From Amyelois transitella (lineage: Eukaryota; Arthropoda; Insecta; Lepidoptera; Pyralidae), in contig NC_083524.1 of the NCBI RefSeq assembly GCF_032362555.1, positions 606,001 to 670,000 of the forward strand: DNA of 64,000 bases, given 5' to 3'. How positions within the stretch are numbered: position 1 is the stretch's first letter; each line of letters opens with the position of its first letter. Below the pieces are notes generated by a model. That model ran no database searches. It was not told where the DNA came from and saw only the letters and a program-made list of their open reading frames with translations. The position numbers and the translations under genes were made by a program. Positions 1 through 12,300 of this stretch are shown one piece after another.

Positions 1-270
1 GTTGACTAAGCAGATATACAAGGAGAGTGTGGAGGGAAAGGTCGGAGTGGGAAGACCTAGACGAACGTATCTTGATCAAATTAAGGACGTCCTGGTAAAG
101 GGTCAGGTCAAAAGTACCCGAAACCGCCGAGCTTGTATGAAGAGAGTTATGAATGTGGACGAAGCGAAAGAAGTATGCAGAGATCGTGGCAAGTGGAAAG
201 AGGTAGTCTCTGCCTACCCCTCCGGGAAAGAGGCGTGATTTTATGTATGTATGTATGTATGTATGTATGT
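1..270 (+). mobile_element. Family A LINE, 5'-truncated 3' end
   Basis: An open frame to position 238 encodes the last 78 residues of the LINE whose near-complete copy is at 31570-35018 ([20 protein letters not shown]...). It is followed by a (TATG)n tail. The window boundary cuts it. It lies in the ABCA intron upstream of the first visible exon. Confidence 0.9.
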
Positions 271-316
271 ATATATTAATTAATAAAAAAATTGACAATT
301 AACCGATTTCTTCCAG

Positions 317-3300
317 GCCCTAAAACATTACGAAGCAACATCACTCACTGCGTGACCTCCGGTGAGAAGGCCGGTGTCAGCATCGTCAATATCACCAAGG
401 TCTACAACGAAGGCTCTAGAAGGCAGAAACTGGCTCTGGACAATGTTTCCGTGGAGTTGCACAAAGGGCAGATCACGACGTTGTTGGGTCACAACGGTGC
501 TGGTAAAACCACACTTATGTAAGTATTGCTTCTCTTTGTTTGAAATTGCCGTGTGTTTCCCGGCTCCAATACAAAAAAGAATAGGACCACTCCATCTCTT
601 TCCGATGGATGTCGTAAAAGGCGACTAAGGGATAGGCTTACAAACTTGGGATTCTTTTTTAGGCGATGGGCTAGCAACCTGTCACTATTTGAATCTCAAT
701 TCTATCATTAAGTATGTATGTATGTATGTTTTTTGAAATTCTGTTACCCTCCCACGCATTAACTGCTGATATTTATTGAAATGAATACTTGTTATTATTG
801 CCGTGCCGTTTGGATCCTGGAAAATAAAAGAATAGGACCATTCCATCTCGTTCTCATGGATGTCGCAAAAGGCGACTAGGGGAAAAGCTTATTAACATGG
901 GATTCTTCTTTTAGGCGATGGGCTAGCAACCTGTCACTATTTGAATCTTAATTCTATCAGAAAGCCGAACAGCTGAATGTAGCCTATCAGTCTCTTCAAG
1001 ACAGTTGGCTCCGTCAACCCCGCAAGGGATATAGACGTGACTATATTATGTATGTATTTTTTTTCCAACAGTAACATCCTGACCGGCATGCTGAAGCCCA
1101 CAAAAGGTCACGTGACGATCAGGTCTGAAAGCCCAAGCGGCACCCGCCTGGGTTTGTGTCCTCAGAAAGACGTCCTCTTCGAGTACATGAGTGCGAGGGA
1201 ACACGTGGCCTTGTACGCTCAGCTGAAGACCGGTCTCTCTATGGAGGCTGTGAGAGACGAGGTTGAGAGGTGAGATTTGTAAAAAAAATAAATTGTGGAC
1301 TTATTAGCCTGTTTTATGTTTCATTAATTTTTAAATAATTTATGCCGTGTGGTACCCGGCACTAGTACAAGAAAGAATATGACCACTCCATCTCTTTAAT
1401 ATGGATATCGTAAAAGGCGACTTAGGGATAGGTTTACAAACTTAGGATTCTTTTTTGGGCGATGGGCTAGCAACCTGTCACTATTTGAATCTCAATTCTA
1501 TCATTAAGCCAAATTGCTGAACGTGGCCATTTAGTCTTTTCAAGACTGTTGGCTCTGTCTACCCCGCAAGAAATATAGACATGACCATATGTATGTATGC
1601 TTATAAAAGTTGTATTCTTTGGTGATCAATAGTTTATATTTGTAAGGATAAAAAATGATCAATAGTTGATAATTGTAAGGATAAAAATTTATGTATTGAC
1701 TCTCATTCTATAACTATAGACAGAGTCTGAGGTGAGATAAAGAGGTAAGGTTTTCAGTTGACTCCGTAAAGATTACAGCAGCGTTCTTCCATTTTTTTAA
1801 ATTTAAGCTCTCTTATGAAACCGTTAAAAATTAATGTCGTCGTGACATAAATTCCAGATTGAATTCTAATTAAAGCAATGTAAATTATGCAAGAAATTGA
1901 AGTAAAAATAACTTAAAAATATTTAGTGAAAATATATAATATGAATATAAAATTTTCTTAAAAGCTAAAGCCTGCTTTCGTATTAAAAAACTAAAGTTTA
2001 TTATATTAATTGTTTTTATATTAAATGACACATAAAGTTACCTGAATGTGCTGGTTTTCTCACGATGTTTACCATCACCGTAAGAGCATCGGTTAGTGAT
2101 CAAACTAATGTATCTACATAACTTCGAAAATAATCATTGGTACATGGCCGCTGTGGGATTCGAACCTGTGACTTTGTGCGCAACACGCATTTTAACCGGG
2201 CACCTTACCGATTCGCCCATCGACGCTCGTAATTTCATTTCCTATCAATGTCACTGTTAAATTAAAGTAAAAATAACTTAAAAATTGTGTAAATATATAA
2301 TATGAATATTAAATTCTCTTAAAAGCTTAAGCCTGCTTTCGTATTAAAAATTAAAGTATATTATATAAACAATATATTATATTGATCAAATAAAGGACGT
2401 CCTGGTAAAGGGTCAGGTCAAAAGTACCCGAAACCGCCGAGCTTGCATGAACAGAGTTATGAATGTGGATGAAGCGTAGGAAGTATGCAGAGATCGTGGC
2501 AAGTGGAAAGAGGTAGTCTCTGCCTACCCCTCCGGGAAAGAGGCGTGATTCTATGTATGTATGTATGTATCACATACATACATACATACATATAATCACA
2601 TCTATATCCCTTGTGGGCTAGACAGAGCCAACAGTCTTGAAAAGACTGAATGGCCACGTTCAACTATTTGGCTTAACGATAGAATTGAGATCCAACTAGT
2701 GACAAGTTGCTAGCCCATCGCCTAAAAAAGATTCCCAAGTTTGTAAGCCTATCCCTTAGTCGCCTTTTACGACATCCATGGGAAAGAGATTGAGTGGTCC
2801 TATTCTTTTTTGTATTGGTGCCGGGAACCACACGGCACATCAATGTGACTGTTAAATTTTTTTGTCTTATAAAATATGTTTGCCAACAGTATGCTCCAAG
2901 TATTATCCCTGGGTCAAATGGCGTCATCTCCAGTCTGCCGTCTCTCTGGGGGGACCAGAAGGCGTGTGTGCGTGGGTCTGGCGTTCGTGGGTCGCCCGCA
3001 GTTAGTGGTGCTGGACGAACCCACAGCTGGGGTTGACCCGGCTGCTAGGCGGTTTGTATTATAAGATGTTCCATTAGTTATTAGTTATTATATACTTTAA
3101 ACACACTAGCAGCTACCTGTATCAAATAGCAGAGACCCATCAACGCTACAATTATCAACAGTAACATCCACTATACCCATCTAACAAATAATTTATTACC
3201 AAACAAACAACTTAGCATCTCAAAAAAAAAACACACTAGCAGCTCATTAAGCTGAGGCGTGTGAATTTTGATGCTTGGAGATTTTTAAAGTTTGTCTAGC

Positions 3301-6300
3301 CGATTCTTAAAACAATACATACATACATATATAACATGACATGAAATGACAAATTTGAATTGGTGCCGTGTAGTTCCCGGCACCAATAGGAAAAAGGACG
3401 CCCATCTCGTTCCCATGGATGTCGTAAAAGGCGACTAAGGAATAGGCTTTTGTACTTGGGATTCTTCTTTTAGGCGGCAGGCTAGCAACTTGTCATTATT
3501 TGAATCTTAATTTCATCATATAGCGATACAGCTGAACGTGGCCTCTCAGTCTCTTTAAGACTGATGGCTCTGTCTACCCCGCAAGGGGTATAGTCGTGAT
3601 TATATGTATATATCCATATCAAATCCACTTGAAATCGTTGAATCGTAATAATACATACATATAATCACGTCTATATCCCTTGCGGGTAGACAGAGCCAAC
3701 AGTCTTGAAAAGACTGATAGACCACGTTCAGCTGTTTGGCTTTTTGATGGAATTGAGATTCAAATAGTGACAAGTTGCAAGCCCATCGCCTAAAAAAGAA
3801 TCCCAAGTTTGTAAGCCTATCCCTTAGTCGCCTTTTACGACATCCATGGGAAAGAGATGGAGTGGTCCTATTTATTTTTTTTAATTAGTGCCGGAAACCA
3901 CACGGCAATAATACTTTAAAATTTTGAAGATAACTCGTAATATTTTCTATTCGCAGCGACATATGGTCAATGATAGTGAAGCTCAAAGAAGACAGGACGA
4001 TTCTTCTAACTACCCACCATTTGGATGAAGCAGAGCTGCTGAGCGATCAAATTGTAATAATGCACAAGGTAATATCTCAAACACATACGCCTTACTGTGC
4101 CGTGTGGTTCCCGGCACCAATAAAAAGAAATAGGACCACTCCATCTATCTCCTTTTAGAACATCACTCGTTCCTATGAATGTCCTAAAAGGCGACTAAGG
4201 GATAGGCTTATAAACTTGGGATTCTTCTTTTAGACGATGAACTAGCAGCGTGTCACTATTTGAATCTCAATTCTATCACTAAATCAAAAAGCTGAACGTG
4301 GCCTATCAGTCTTTTCAAGACTGTTGGCTCTGTCTACCCCGCAAGGGACATAGACGTGATTATATGTATGTATTATTACGATTCAACGATTTCAAGTGGA
4401 TTTGATATGGATATATACATATAATCACGACTATACCCCTTGCGGGGTAGACAGAGCCATCAGTCTTAAAGAGACTGAGAGGCCACGTTCAGCTGTATGG
4501 CTTTTGCTGAACGTGGCCTATCAGTCTTTTCAAGACTGTTGGCTCTGTCTACTTCGCGAGGAATAAAGACGACACTATATGTATGTATGTATGTACTAAA
4601 TTTTTTTCTACAGGGTCAAATCCACACGACTGGTTCCCCAATCGAAATCAAACGCACCCTGGGCACTGGCTACAAGCTTAACGTCTTCTTCCCGAAGAAG
4701 GAAGACTTGCCTGATGAAGAAGACTTCTCCATTGAGGAGAAGACCAAAGAACTATTGGCCTTGGTGCGCGACATCATCAAGAATGGTTATTTGATGGACG
4801 TGATCGGTGTGGAAGTGGAAATTGCTCTGCCGTTCTTTGATACTAACGGATTGAACAACAAGTAAGTTTGATGTTATACTGATGCACTTAACTGACGGAC
4901 TTTTTATATCTTCATAGGCGTAATCACCAGCTTGATGGACAAGAAGAAATGGTAGTCGAAATGAGTCAGTGAAATAGAAGATAATTTCGTGTTCTTTTTA
5001 CTCTAGGACCGGTTAAATTAATTGGATTTTGGATATACATATAGGTATATAATCACGTTTATATCTCTTGCGGAGTGAATGAAGCCAATCGTCTTTAAAA
5101 GTCTGATAGGGTACATTCAGCTTAATGATAGAATTGAGTTTCAAATAGTGACAAGTAGCTAGCCCATCGCCCAAAAGAAGAATTCCAAATTTACAAGCCT
5201 ATCCTTAGACGCCTTTTACGACTTACAGTGGAAAGATATAAAGTGGTCCTATTCTTTTCTCTATTGGTGCCTCTGTGGTAAGCCCATTAGCCTTATTAGG
5301 AAATCACCAAGATTAGGTATTGAACTGCAGACTCTTAAGAGTTATCACCATAGATTTAACCGGGAAAATAGTCTGATAATGACATATTTCCTGACCTGAC
5401 TGTGGAGGGTGGACAACACTGTTCCACGCTTCATGAACATGATGATAATGATGAAACCGTATGTTCCAGCTTCCTCCAACTATGCGAGGTGTTAGAAGGC
5501 GCCCAGTCTGCGTTAGGTTACCAGAACTACAGTCTGGACTGCAGCAGTCTGGAACAGGTGTTCTTCAACATCTGCGACCAAATGGACACGGCACCACATT
5601 CTATTGAATACAGTGAGTAATTCAATCAGTCAATATTTGTTTGTGAAGAGTTTCTTGTGAAATTTTGAACAATGGTTTTTCGTTATCATATTTTTATTTC
5701 TAGCAAAGAATTTAATTTGACGAGATTCAAATGGCAAAATTGATACTCTTAAGGAATTTCTACACTGTCAAAGGAATCTTCTTGCCAAAATTTAGTTTCC
5801 TACTACCAGTATTCCTAGCTGTGCATCAATCTATATAATTTTTTATACGTATATCTAGATGATGTTGTAATTGTATGTCACAGTGCCAGAAGACTCTCCA
5901 TCCAAGAGCGCTTCCAGCACCAGCATTAGGAATGACAGCGTTCCTCTTGTAAGTGGAGACGGGCCTCTGAAGGGCACCCTTTGTCAACAGTTCCTGGCAC
6001 TACTTTATGCCAGATACATACATTATACTCGGAACAGGTAATACATTTTTAATAGCTCTTATATTATACTGTACTAACATTTTGTTATTTGGTAGGTCAC
6101 AGAAACCATGAAAAGCCGGTTCATCTGGTTTTCTTTGGAGACATCTCTCTTAATTAAATGTATTCTTCTCCACAGATGGCTTCTCTTCCTGCTGATAGTA
6201 TTACCGTCTCTCTTCGTGACCATCGCCATGGCCTTCTCCACGATCAGGCCTCCAGCTGACAACGAGATCTCCCTGAAACTAGACCCAAGCCTGTATCAAA

Positions 6301-9300
6301 ATGCCACGGAATTCATTATGTGAGTTGGTCTATACAAACATAAGTACATGAAGGTTATTGTAGTGTGACACAGTGCATCATAATAGATACTCTTAGAAAC
6401 CACAAAAAAATGACATATTTTGCCGCTTTACACCTTTGGAAGCGGTTGTTGATAAGTTATGTTAACGCCAATAAGTGATACCTTGTACCAAATTAATTTA
6501 TCTATTCTCTTCCTTTTGGCTTAAGTCACGGATGCACCCTCACCACTCTGGAGAGGAGCCCGGGATATGCCTTTGACCATGGATTGGATGAGTCAGGTTT
6601 TTACACGAAGCATTTCCCAACTGACCTCCGCGACTTTTGCAGGTAAAATTAACCCGAATTGGAACGATCATGGTTACACATCCATTTGTCTGAATATGCA
6701 GGTTTCCTCACGATATTTCGATCGCCGTAAGAGCATCGGTTAGTATTAAAACTAATATATATAACTTCTAAATAGTCATCGGTGCATGGCCGTGGTAGGA
6801 TTTGTACCTGTGTCATTCTTCGCATCACGCATTTTAACCGAGCACCTTACTGATTCGACCACCGACGCCCTTATATCTTTTCACATACATACATATGGTC
6901 ACGTCTATATCCCTTGCGGGGTAGACAGAGCCAAAAGTCTTGAAAAGACTGAATGACCAAGTTCAGCTATTTGGTTTAATTATAGAATTGAGATTCAAAC
7001 AGTGACAGGTTGCAAGCCCATCGTCTAAAAAAAGAATCCCAAGTTTGTAAGCCTACCCCTTAGTCGCCTTTTATGACATCCATGGGAAAGAGATGGAGTG
7101 GTCCTATTCTTTTTTGTATTGGTGCCGGGAACCACACGGCACATTATATCTTTTCTATTCTGTATATGACTTAGTGCGTGTACTGTTTCGTTAACTGGTT
7201 GTTTTTTGTATGTCCAGATCTAGTCCATCGGTGTACTCAAAAGATATGGATCCATCATTTGCCCAGAATGTTATGGCTACACTAAGGATGGACAAGGAAT
7301 TCAAGAACTGGACAAAAGACGTACGTAGTTTTTTCCACAATCTCTTTTGCGCAGTGGTAATTTAGATCCTAGGTAGAACAGGTCGACGCGGATAATTATT
7401 AACATATGACTAAAGGGTTGCGTTCAGCTGTTTGGCTTAATGATAGAATTGAGATTGAAATAGTGACAGGTTGCTAGCCCATCGCCTAAAAGAGGAATCC
7501 CAAGTTAATAAGCCTATCCATTAGTCACCTTAGTAGAAAATTATGTCTTTGCTATTGAAATTCAAGCTTGAGGCCAAAATTGTGATAAAATGTTTTAATT
7601 CTTAAGTACCTATAAATTGTTGTATGTGTTGTTAATCTTAGGGCAGAATTAAGAGTGATCGGTTTATAAATAAATTGGCTTGAACTTACCTCTTATAGAA
7701 CCTAATAGTTGCTTATTATGAGAACCTTCAATGTCTACAAAAAAATTGTCTTGAAAATATACACAGTGATTTTTTCAAATTAATGTAATTATATACGTTT
7801 TTTTTTAGGATACGCCGACATGCGCTTGTAGTGAAACGCATCAAATATGCAACTTTACAGACACACAGACAAGACCTCGGATGATGATACTGCCAAATGT
7901 AAATGTCACTAACGACTGGCTTATAGCAACACAGGAGATGTACATCGAGAAAAGGTTGGTTAACATTATGAATTCAGAATGTTAAACATTTAAGATAATT
8001 TGTTACAATTTTTACGTAAAAATAATTGAAGAAGTGGAAAGGGACATAATAAGACTAGTTTTAACGTCGATAAATTATATTTTTGCAAAAGGCATGGTAA
8101 AAGCGTTCATTACTTAGAATTTTGCACACTCTAATATATGGCGCCAATAAGTATACTGTTTTACCGTCTGTATTATACTGTTAATAAAACAGCACACTGA
8201 TCCATAGATTTCATAATTTTATTAAAATCATCTATTACCTGGTAATGTCGTAAACTATTTACTAAAAGATGACACTAATTCAGTTTGTTTGTTTGTTTTT
8301 AATATCTTTATTGCACAAAAATTTACGCAATTACAAGAAATAAGTAGTCTTAGTTCAGTTCTTTAACCACAGTAAATCTATTATTTAACTCTTACATTTG
8401 TACTCCGGACAAAACTGCAGATCTTGTTAAATAATAGTGGATTTTTTACAGATACGGCGGCTTTTCATCAGCTCTGAAGAACAACAAGACGATCTTAGTC
8501 GCCTGGTACAACAATAAGGGTCACCATTCAATGCCGGCCTTCCTCAGCGCTCTCAACACAGCCGCCTTGAAGGCAGCAGCCGGGGAATCAGCCTCCATCA
8601 CAACTTACTCTCACCCCATGAAGATCTCTAAGGAGCAGATCTCCAAGGACACCGTGTGAGTAAAGCTTGGTTCTTCCTCAGCTCTCAAGGCGTTTTGACG
8701 CAGCAGCCGGAGACACTTACTTTCACCCCATGAAGATCTCCAAAGAGACCGTGTGAGTGTAGCTTCATTCTTTCTCGTCATTGCGTTTGTTAAAAATGAC
8801 TGGATTAACAAAATCAAGGCTCTCTCATCTTGGTTCGGTTGTGCTTTGGGGCCTGGGGTCGATTTTTCGTCATTTTTCTCTGGAAAGAAGAAATATTGAT
8901 CTCTGATATGGAAGGCTATCTTAAAGCTCTACTCATAAAAAGTCTCTTTCTCATAATGTCGCTTTGGAGGAATGTATTATCTCTTTTGCATAATAAAGAA
9001 TCATTGAGTAATAATTTCATATTTTGAAGCTAATTCAATCCCAATAAATCGTATGAAATATACACATAAACGTTAAAAAGAAGGCAGACGAAGTGTGACT
9101 TTAAAAAAGTGAACCATAGTATTGGCGGCGTTGTACGCATGGGTGAGTGACAGAAAACTTGAGATTTCGTGAGATCTACATGTATGATAATCTATTGATG
9201 AGATGAGATGAGACTATTGATAAGATTGTGTGCGTGAGGCGTTGTTTGATGATGAACTAATGAATAAGTTTGTCACTTGAAAAAAAAAGGGAAATAAGTC

Positions 9301-12300
9301 AGGATACATAAACTTTTGATAGGCCTACTTGAAACTAAGAAATTTGTTTTAATTGCACTGAATTAAACAATATTTGTACTTATTTATTTATAAAATATAA
9401 AATCATGCACTCGTGAACTATTGCGTCTTAATGCAATTTTGAATTATTTCCATTAGGTTCCATTATGAAAACAAAACATATTCAATTTTTCATAACTGGC
9501 CAGTAACATGTAAGGAGGTTTTGTACTATAAAATTTTACAAACATTCCGGTGTATATCTATATATTTACTACTGATACTTCATTTTGCCGTGTAGCAAAA
9601 CATACATACATACATGACGGCCTCTGTGGCGCAGCGGCAGTACGCTTGTCTGTGACACCGGAGGTCCCGGGTTCGAATCCCGGCATGGCAGGGCATGATG
9701 AGAAAAGAACTTTTTCTGATTGGCCCGGGTCTTGGATGTTTATCTATATAAGTATTCGTTATAAAATATAGTATCGTTGAGTACCTAAGTATCTCGTAAC
9801 AAAAGTCTCGAACTTACTTCGAGGCTAACTCAATCAGTGTAATTTGTCCTGTATATATTTATTTATACACAAAATTACGCCTCTTTCCCGGTGGGGTAGA
9901 ATAGAATAGAATATTTCTTTGCTTTTGACTAGGGTTTACAAAAGGTGTAAAAACAAAACATATTTCCTCCAGCCATTAATTATAGTGGATCGTGGCAAGT
10001 GGAAAGAGGTACTCTCTGCCTACCCCTCCGGGAAAGAGGCGTGATTTTATGTATGTATTAATTATAGCATGCAAATTATTATACAGTAGGCAGAGACCTC
10101 TGTAGCGAAACTCTGCCCTTTTTTTTCCAACATGTCCCAACATGTCTCCCACCAGGTACCAGCACGTCGCCGACGCCGGCATCTCCGGGCTGGTGCTGAT
10201 AGCGTGCAGCCTGGTGGGGGCGGGGTCCGCCGCCGCGCTGGTGGCCGCCAGGGTCAGCCAGCAGAAGCGGTTGCATTACCTGAGCGGGGTGCCCCCGGCC
10301 TTGTACTGGGGAGTCGCGCTCGCTTGGGACATGATCGTGATTATTTTGACCTTATTTTTTTTTATACGATACAGTACAATGACTATTGCACAACAATAAA
10401 TTTACAATCATTTACATGCATATACATATTTTTTTTTAATCACTACATAGTATAAAACAAAGTCGCTATTTTAGTCTGTATGCTTAAATCTTTAAAATTA
10501 CGCAACGGATTTTGATGCGGTTTTTTGTAACAGGTAAAGTGATTCAAGAGGAAGGTTTTTATGTGTAATTTTTTCCTAATTTTGCACCCGTGCGAAGCCG
10601 GGGCGGGTCGCTAGTACGATACAATACAATGACCATTGCATAACAATAAATTACAGCAAATTTACAATCATTTATTTTACATACATATATTCACGTCTAT
10701 ATCCCATGCGGGGTAGACAGAGCCAACAGTCTTAAAAAGACAGATAGGCCACGTTCAGATGTTTGTCTTAATGGTAGAATTGAGATTCAAATAGTGACAG
10801 GTTGCTAGTCCATCGCCTTTAAGAAGAACCTCAAGTTTTTAAGGCTATTCCTTAGTCGCCTTCTACGACAGCCATGGGATAGAGATTCAGTCTTTTCAAG
10901 ACAGGTTAGGATCTGTCTACCCCGCAAGGGATATAGACGTGACCATATGTACCAGATCAGATCTTAATGGGGAACTTTGATTAACATGTCGAATAAAACA
11001 AAGCGACATTTTATCAGAGTAAGATCTTCGAGATTTTTATAGCTTTACCAAAGATTTCTTTTACCTACCTACTACATTGATCAAAACATAAGACGCGATC
11101 TGAGTAGGTGGATCTAAAATCTTCATCTAATTCCACAGATAATAACAATCAACATGGTGATCACGGTGATAGTGATGGAAGCCTTCCACTTCCCAGTGTT
11201 CGTGGCGAGGAACAACCTGCCGGCTATCTGCGTACTCATATTGTTGTTTGGGTGAGTCCATTTTATAGAAACTTTAATGGTAAAAGAAGGGCTGATGAGG
11301 ACAACTAGTCTTGATTTATAATTTTTGACGAAATAAAACTCTGGACACGATAAAAAGATGTGTATTCGGACAAACGTTCAAAAAAAGGCGCGAAGATTTT
11401 CTTCTTTTTTTTTACAATGGAAATTGCGCACAGATAATTAATTGGCGCAAACAGGGCTGTTATAACTAGGCAGTATATTTTTAATAAGTAGGTATCGTTT
11501 CGCAAAGTAAAACGGTTTTAATTAAAGACAAATGAAATGTTAGCTTTTATGTTGCGAAGAAGTAAATGAAATGTTAGCTTTTATAAAACGAAGAAGTAAA
11601 TGAAATGTTAGCTTTTATGTTGCGAAGAAGTAAATGAAATGTTAGCTTTTATAAAGCGAAAAAGTAAATGAAATGTTAGCTTTTATAAAGCGAAGAAGTA
11701 AATGAAATGTTAGCTTTTATAAAACAAAGAAGTAAATGAAATGTTAGCTTTTATGTAGCGTCATCACATCTATATCCCTTGCGGGTTAGACAGAGCCAAC
11801 AGTTTCAAAAGACTAAAAGTAAAGTTGAACGTGGTCCGTTCAACTTTGCGGCTTAAGATGGAATTGAGATTTAAATAGTGACAGATTCAGTAGAATGAAG
11901 ATGCGAATAACATCCTGTTTTCACCTAACAAATTGTTTTTCAATAGCTATGCTTGCGGCAACCTCGTCCACTTGTCTGAGAAGCTGTTCACTGACCCCAG
12001 CATGGCCAACATGGTCCTTTTCTGCGGGAACACCTTCCTGGGACTGTCTGGGATCGCCCTGCTCCTCATATTGGACATCATCTCCGAATCTGAGGTATGT
12101 TTTTACCGAAATTGGAACTCAACTGCTACAAAGAGAAGATAATTGGAACTCAACTGCTAGGTGTGATGTCTCGGGAACCGCGCGACAGACGATGTTGAGT
12201 TGAGATGATGTTCCATTCCATGACATATTTACTTGCTCCATTTAGACTCTTATGTATCTGTATATGTATATGTATATGTATATCTGTAATATGTGTAGGT

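Larger units (their letters stand above)
317..4068 (+). other. ABCA nucleotide-binding domain 1 exons
   Basis: Four exons make NBD1. Walker A is GHNGAGKTT (its last codon is split by the intron at 518/1072), the Q-loop region reads [18 protein letters not shown], the signature is LSGGTRRRV (2890-3051), and Walker B with D-loop is [17 protein letters not shown]. The switch histidine lies in [13 protein letters not shown] on exon 3957-4068. All ATP-site residues are present. Confidence 0.93.

Noticed and set aside
2-238. Small protein-like [18 protein letters not shown] and its copies at 18345, 30893 and 34591
   Set aside because: C-terminal end of the Family A LINE, not a host gene.
6525-6641. 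Exon-like block ending AG/GTAAAA in the ABCA gene
   Set aside because: It is part of the Family E repeat (also at 35735 and 49755), and exons 6176-6319 and 7218-7320 join in phase without it.
8611-9027. Short ORFs downstream of exon 8452-8655
   Set aside because: Antisense of the exon and its fossil duplicate, and a frame in AT-rich intron without a motif.
9616-9690. tRNA gene (A and B boxes)
   Set aside because: Head of a Family C SINE; the same sequence occurs at 16345, 30441, 40449 and 54345 and no cloverleaf closes.
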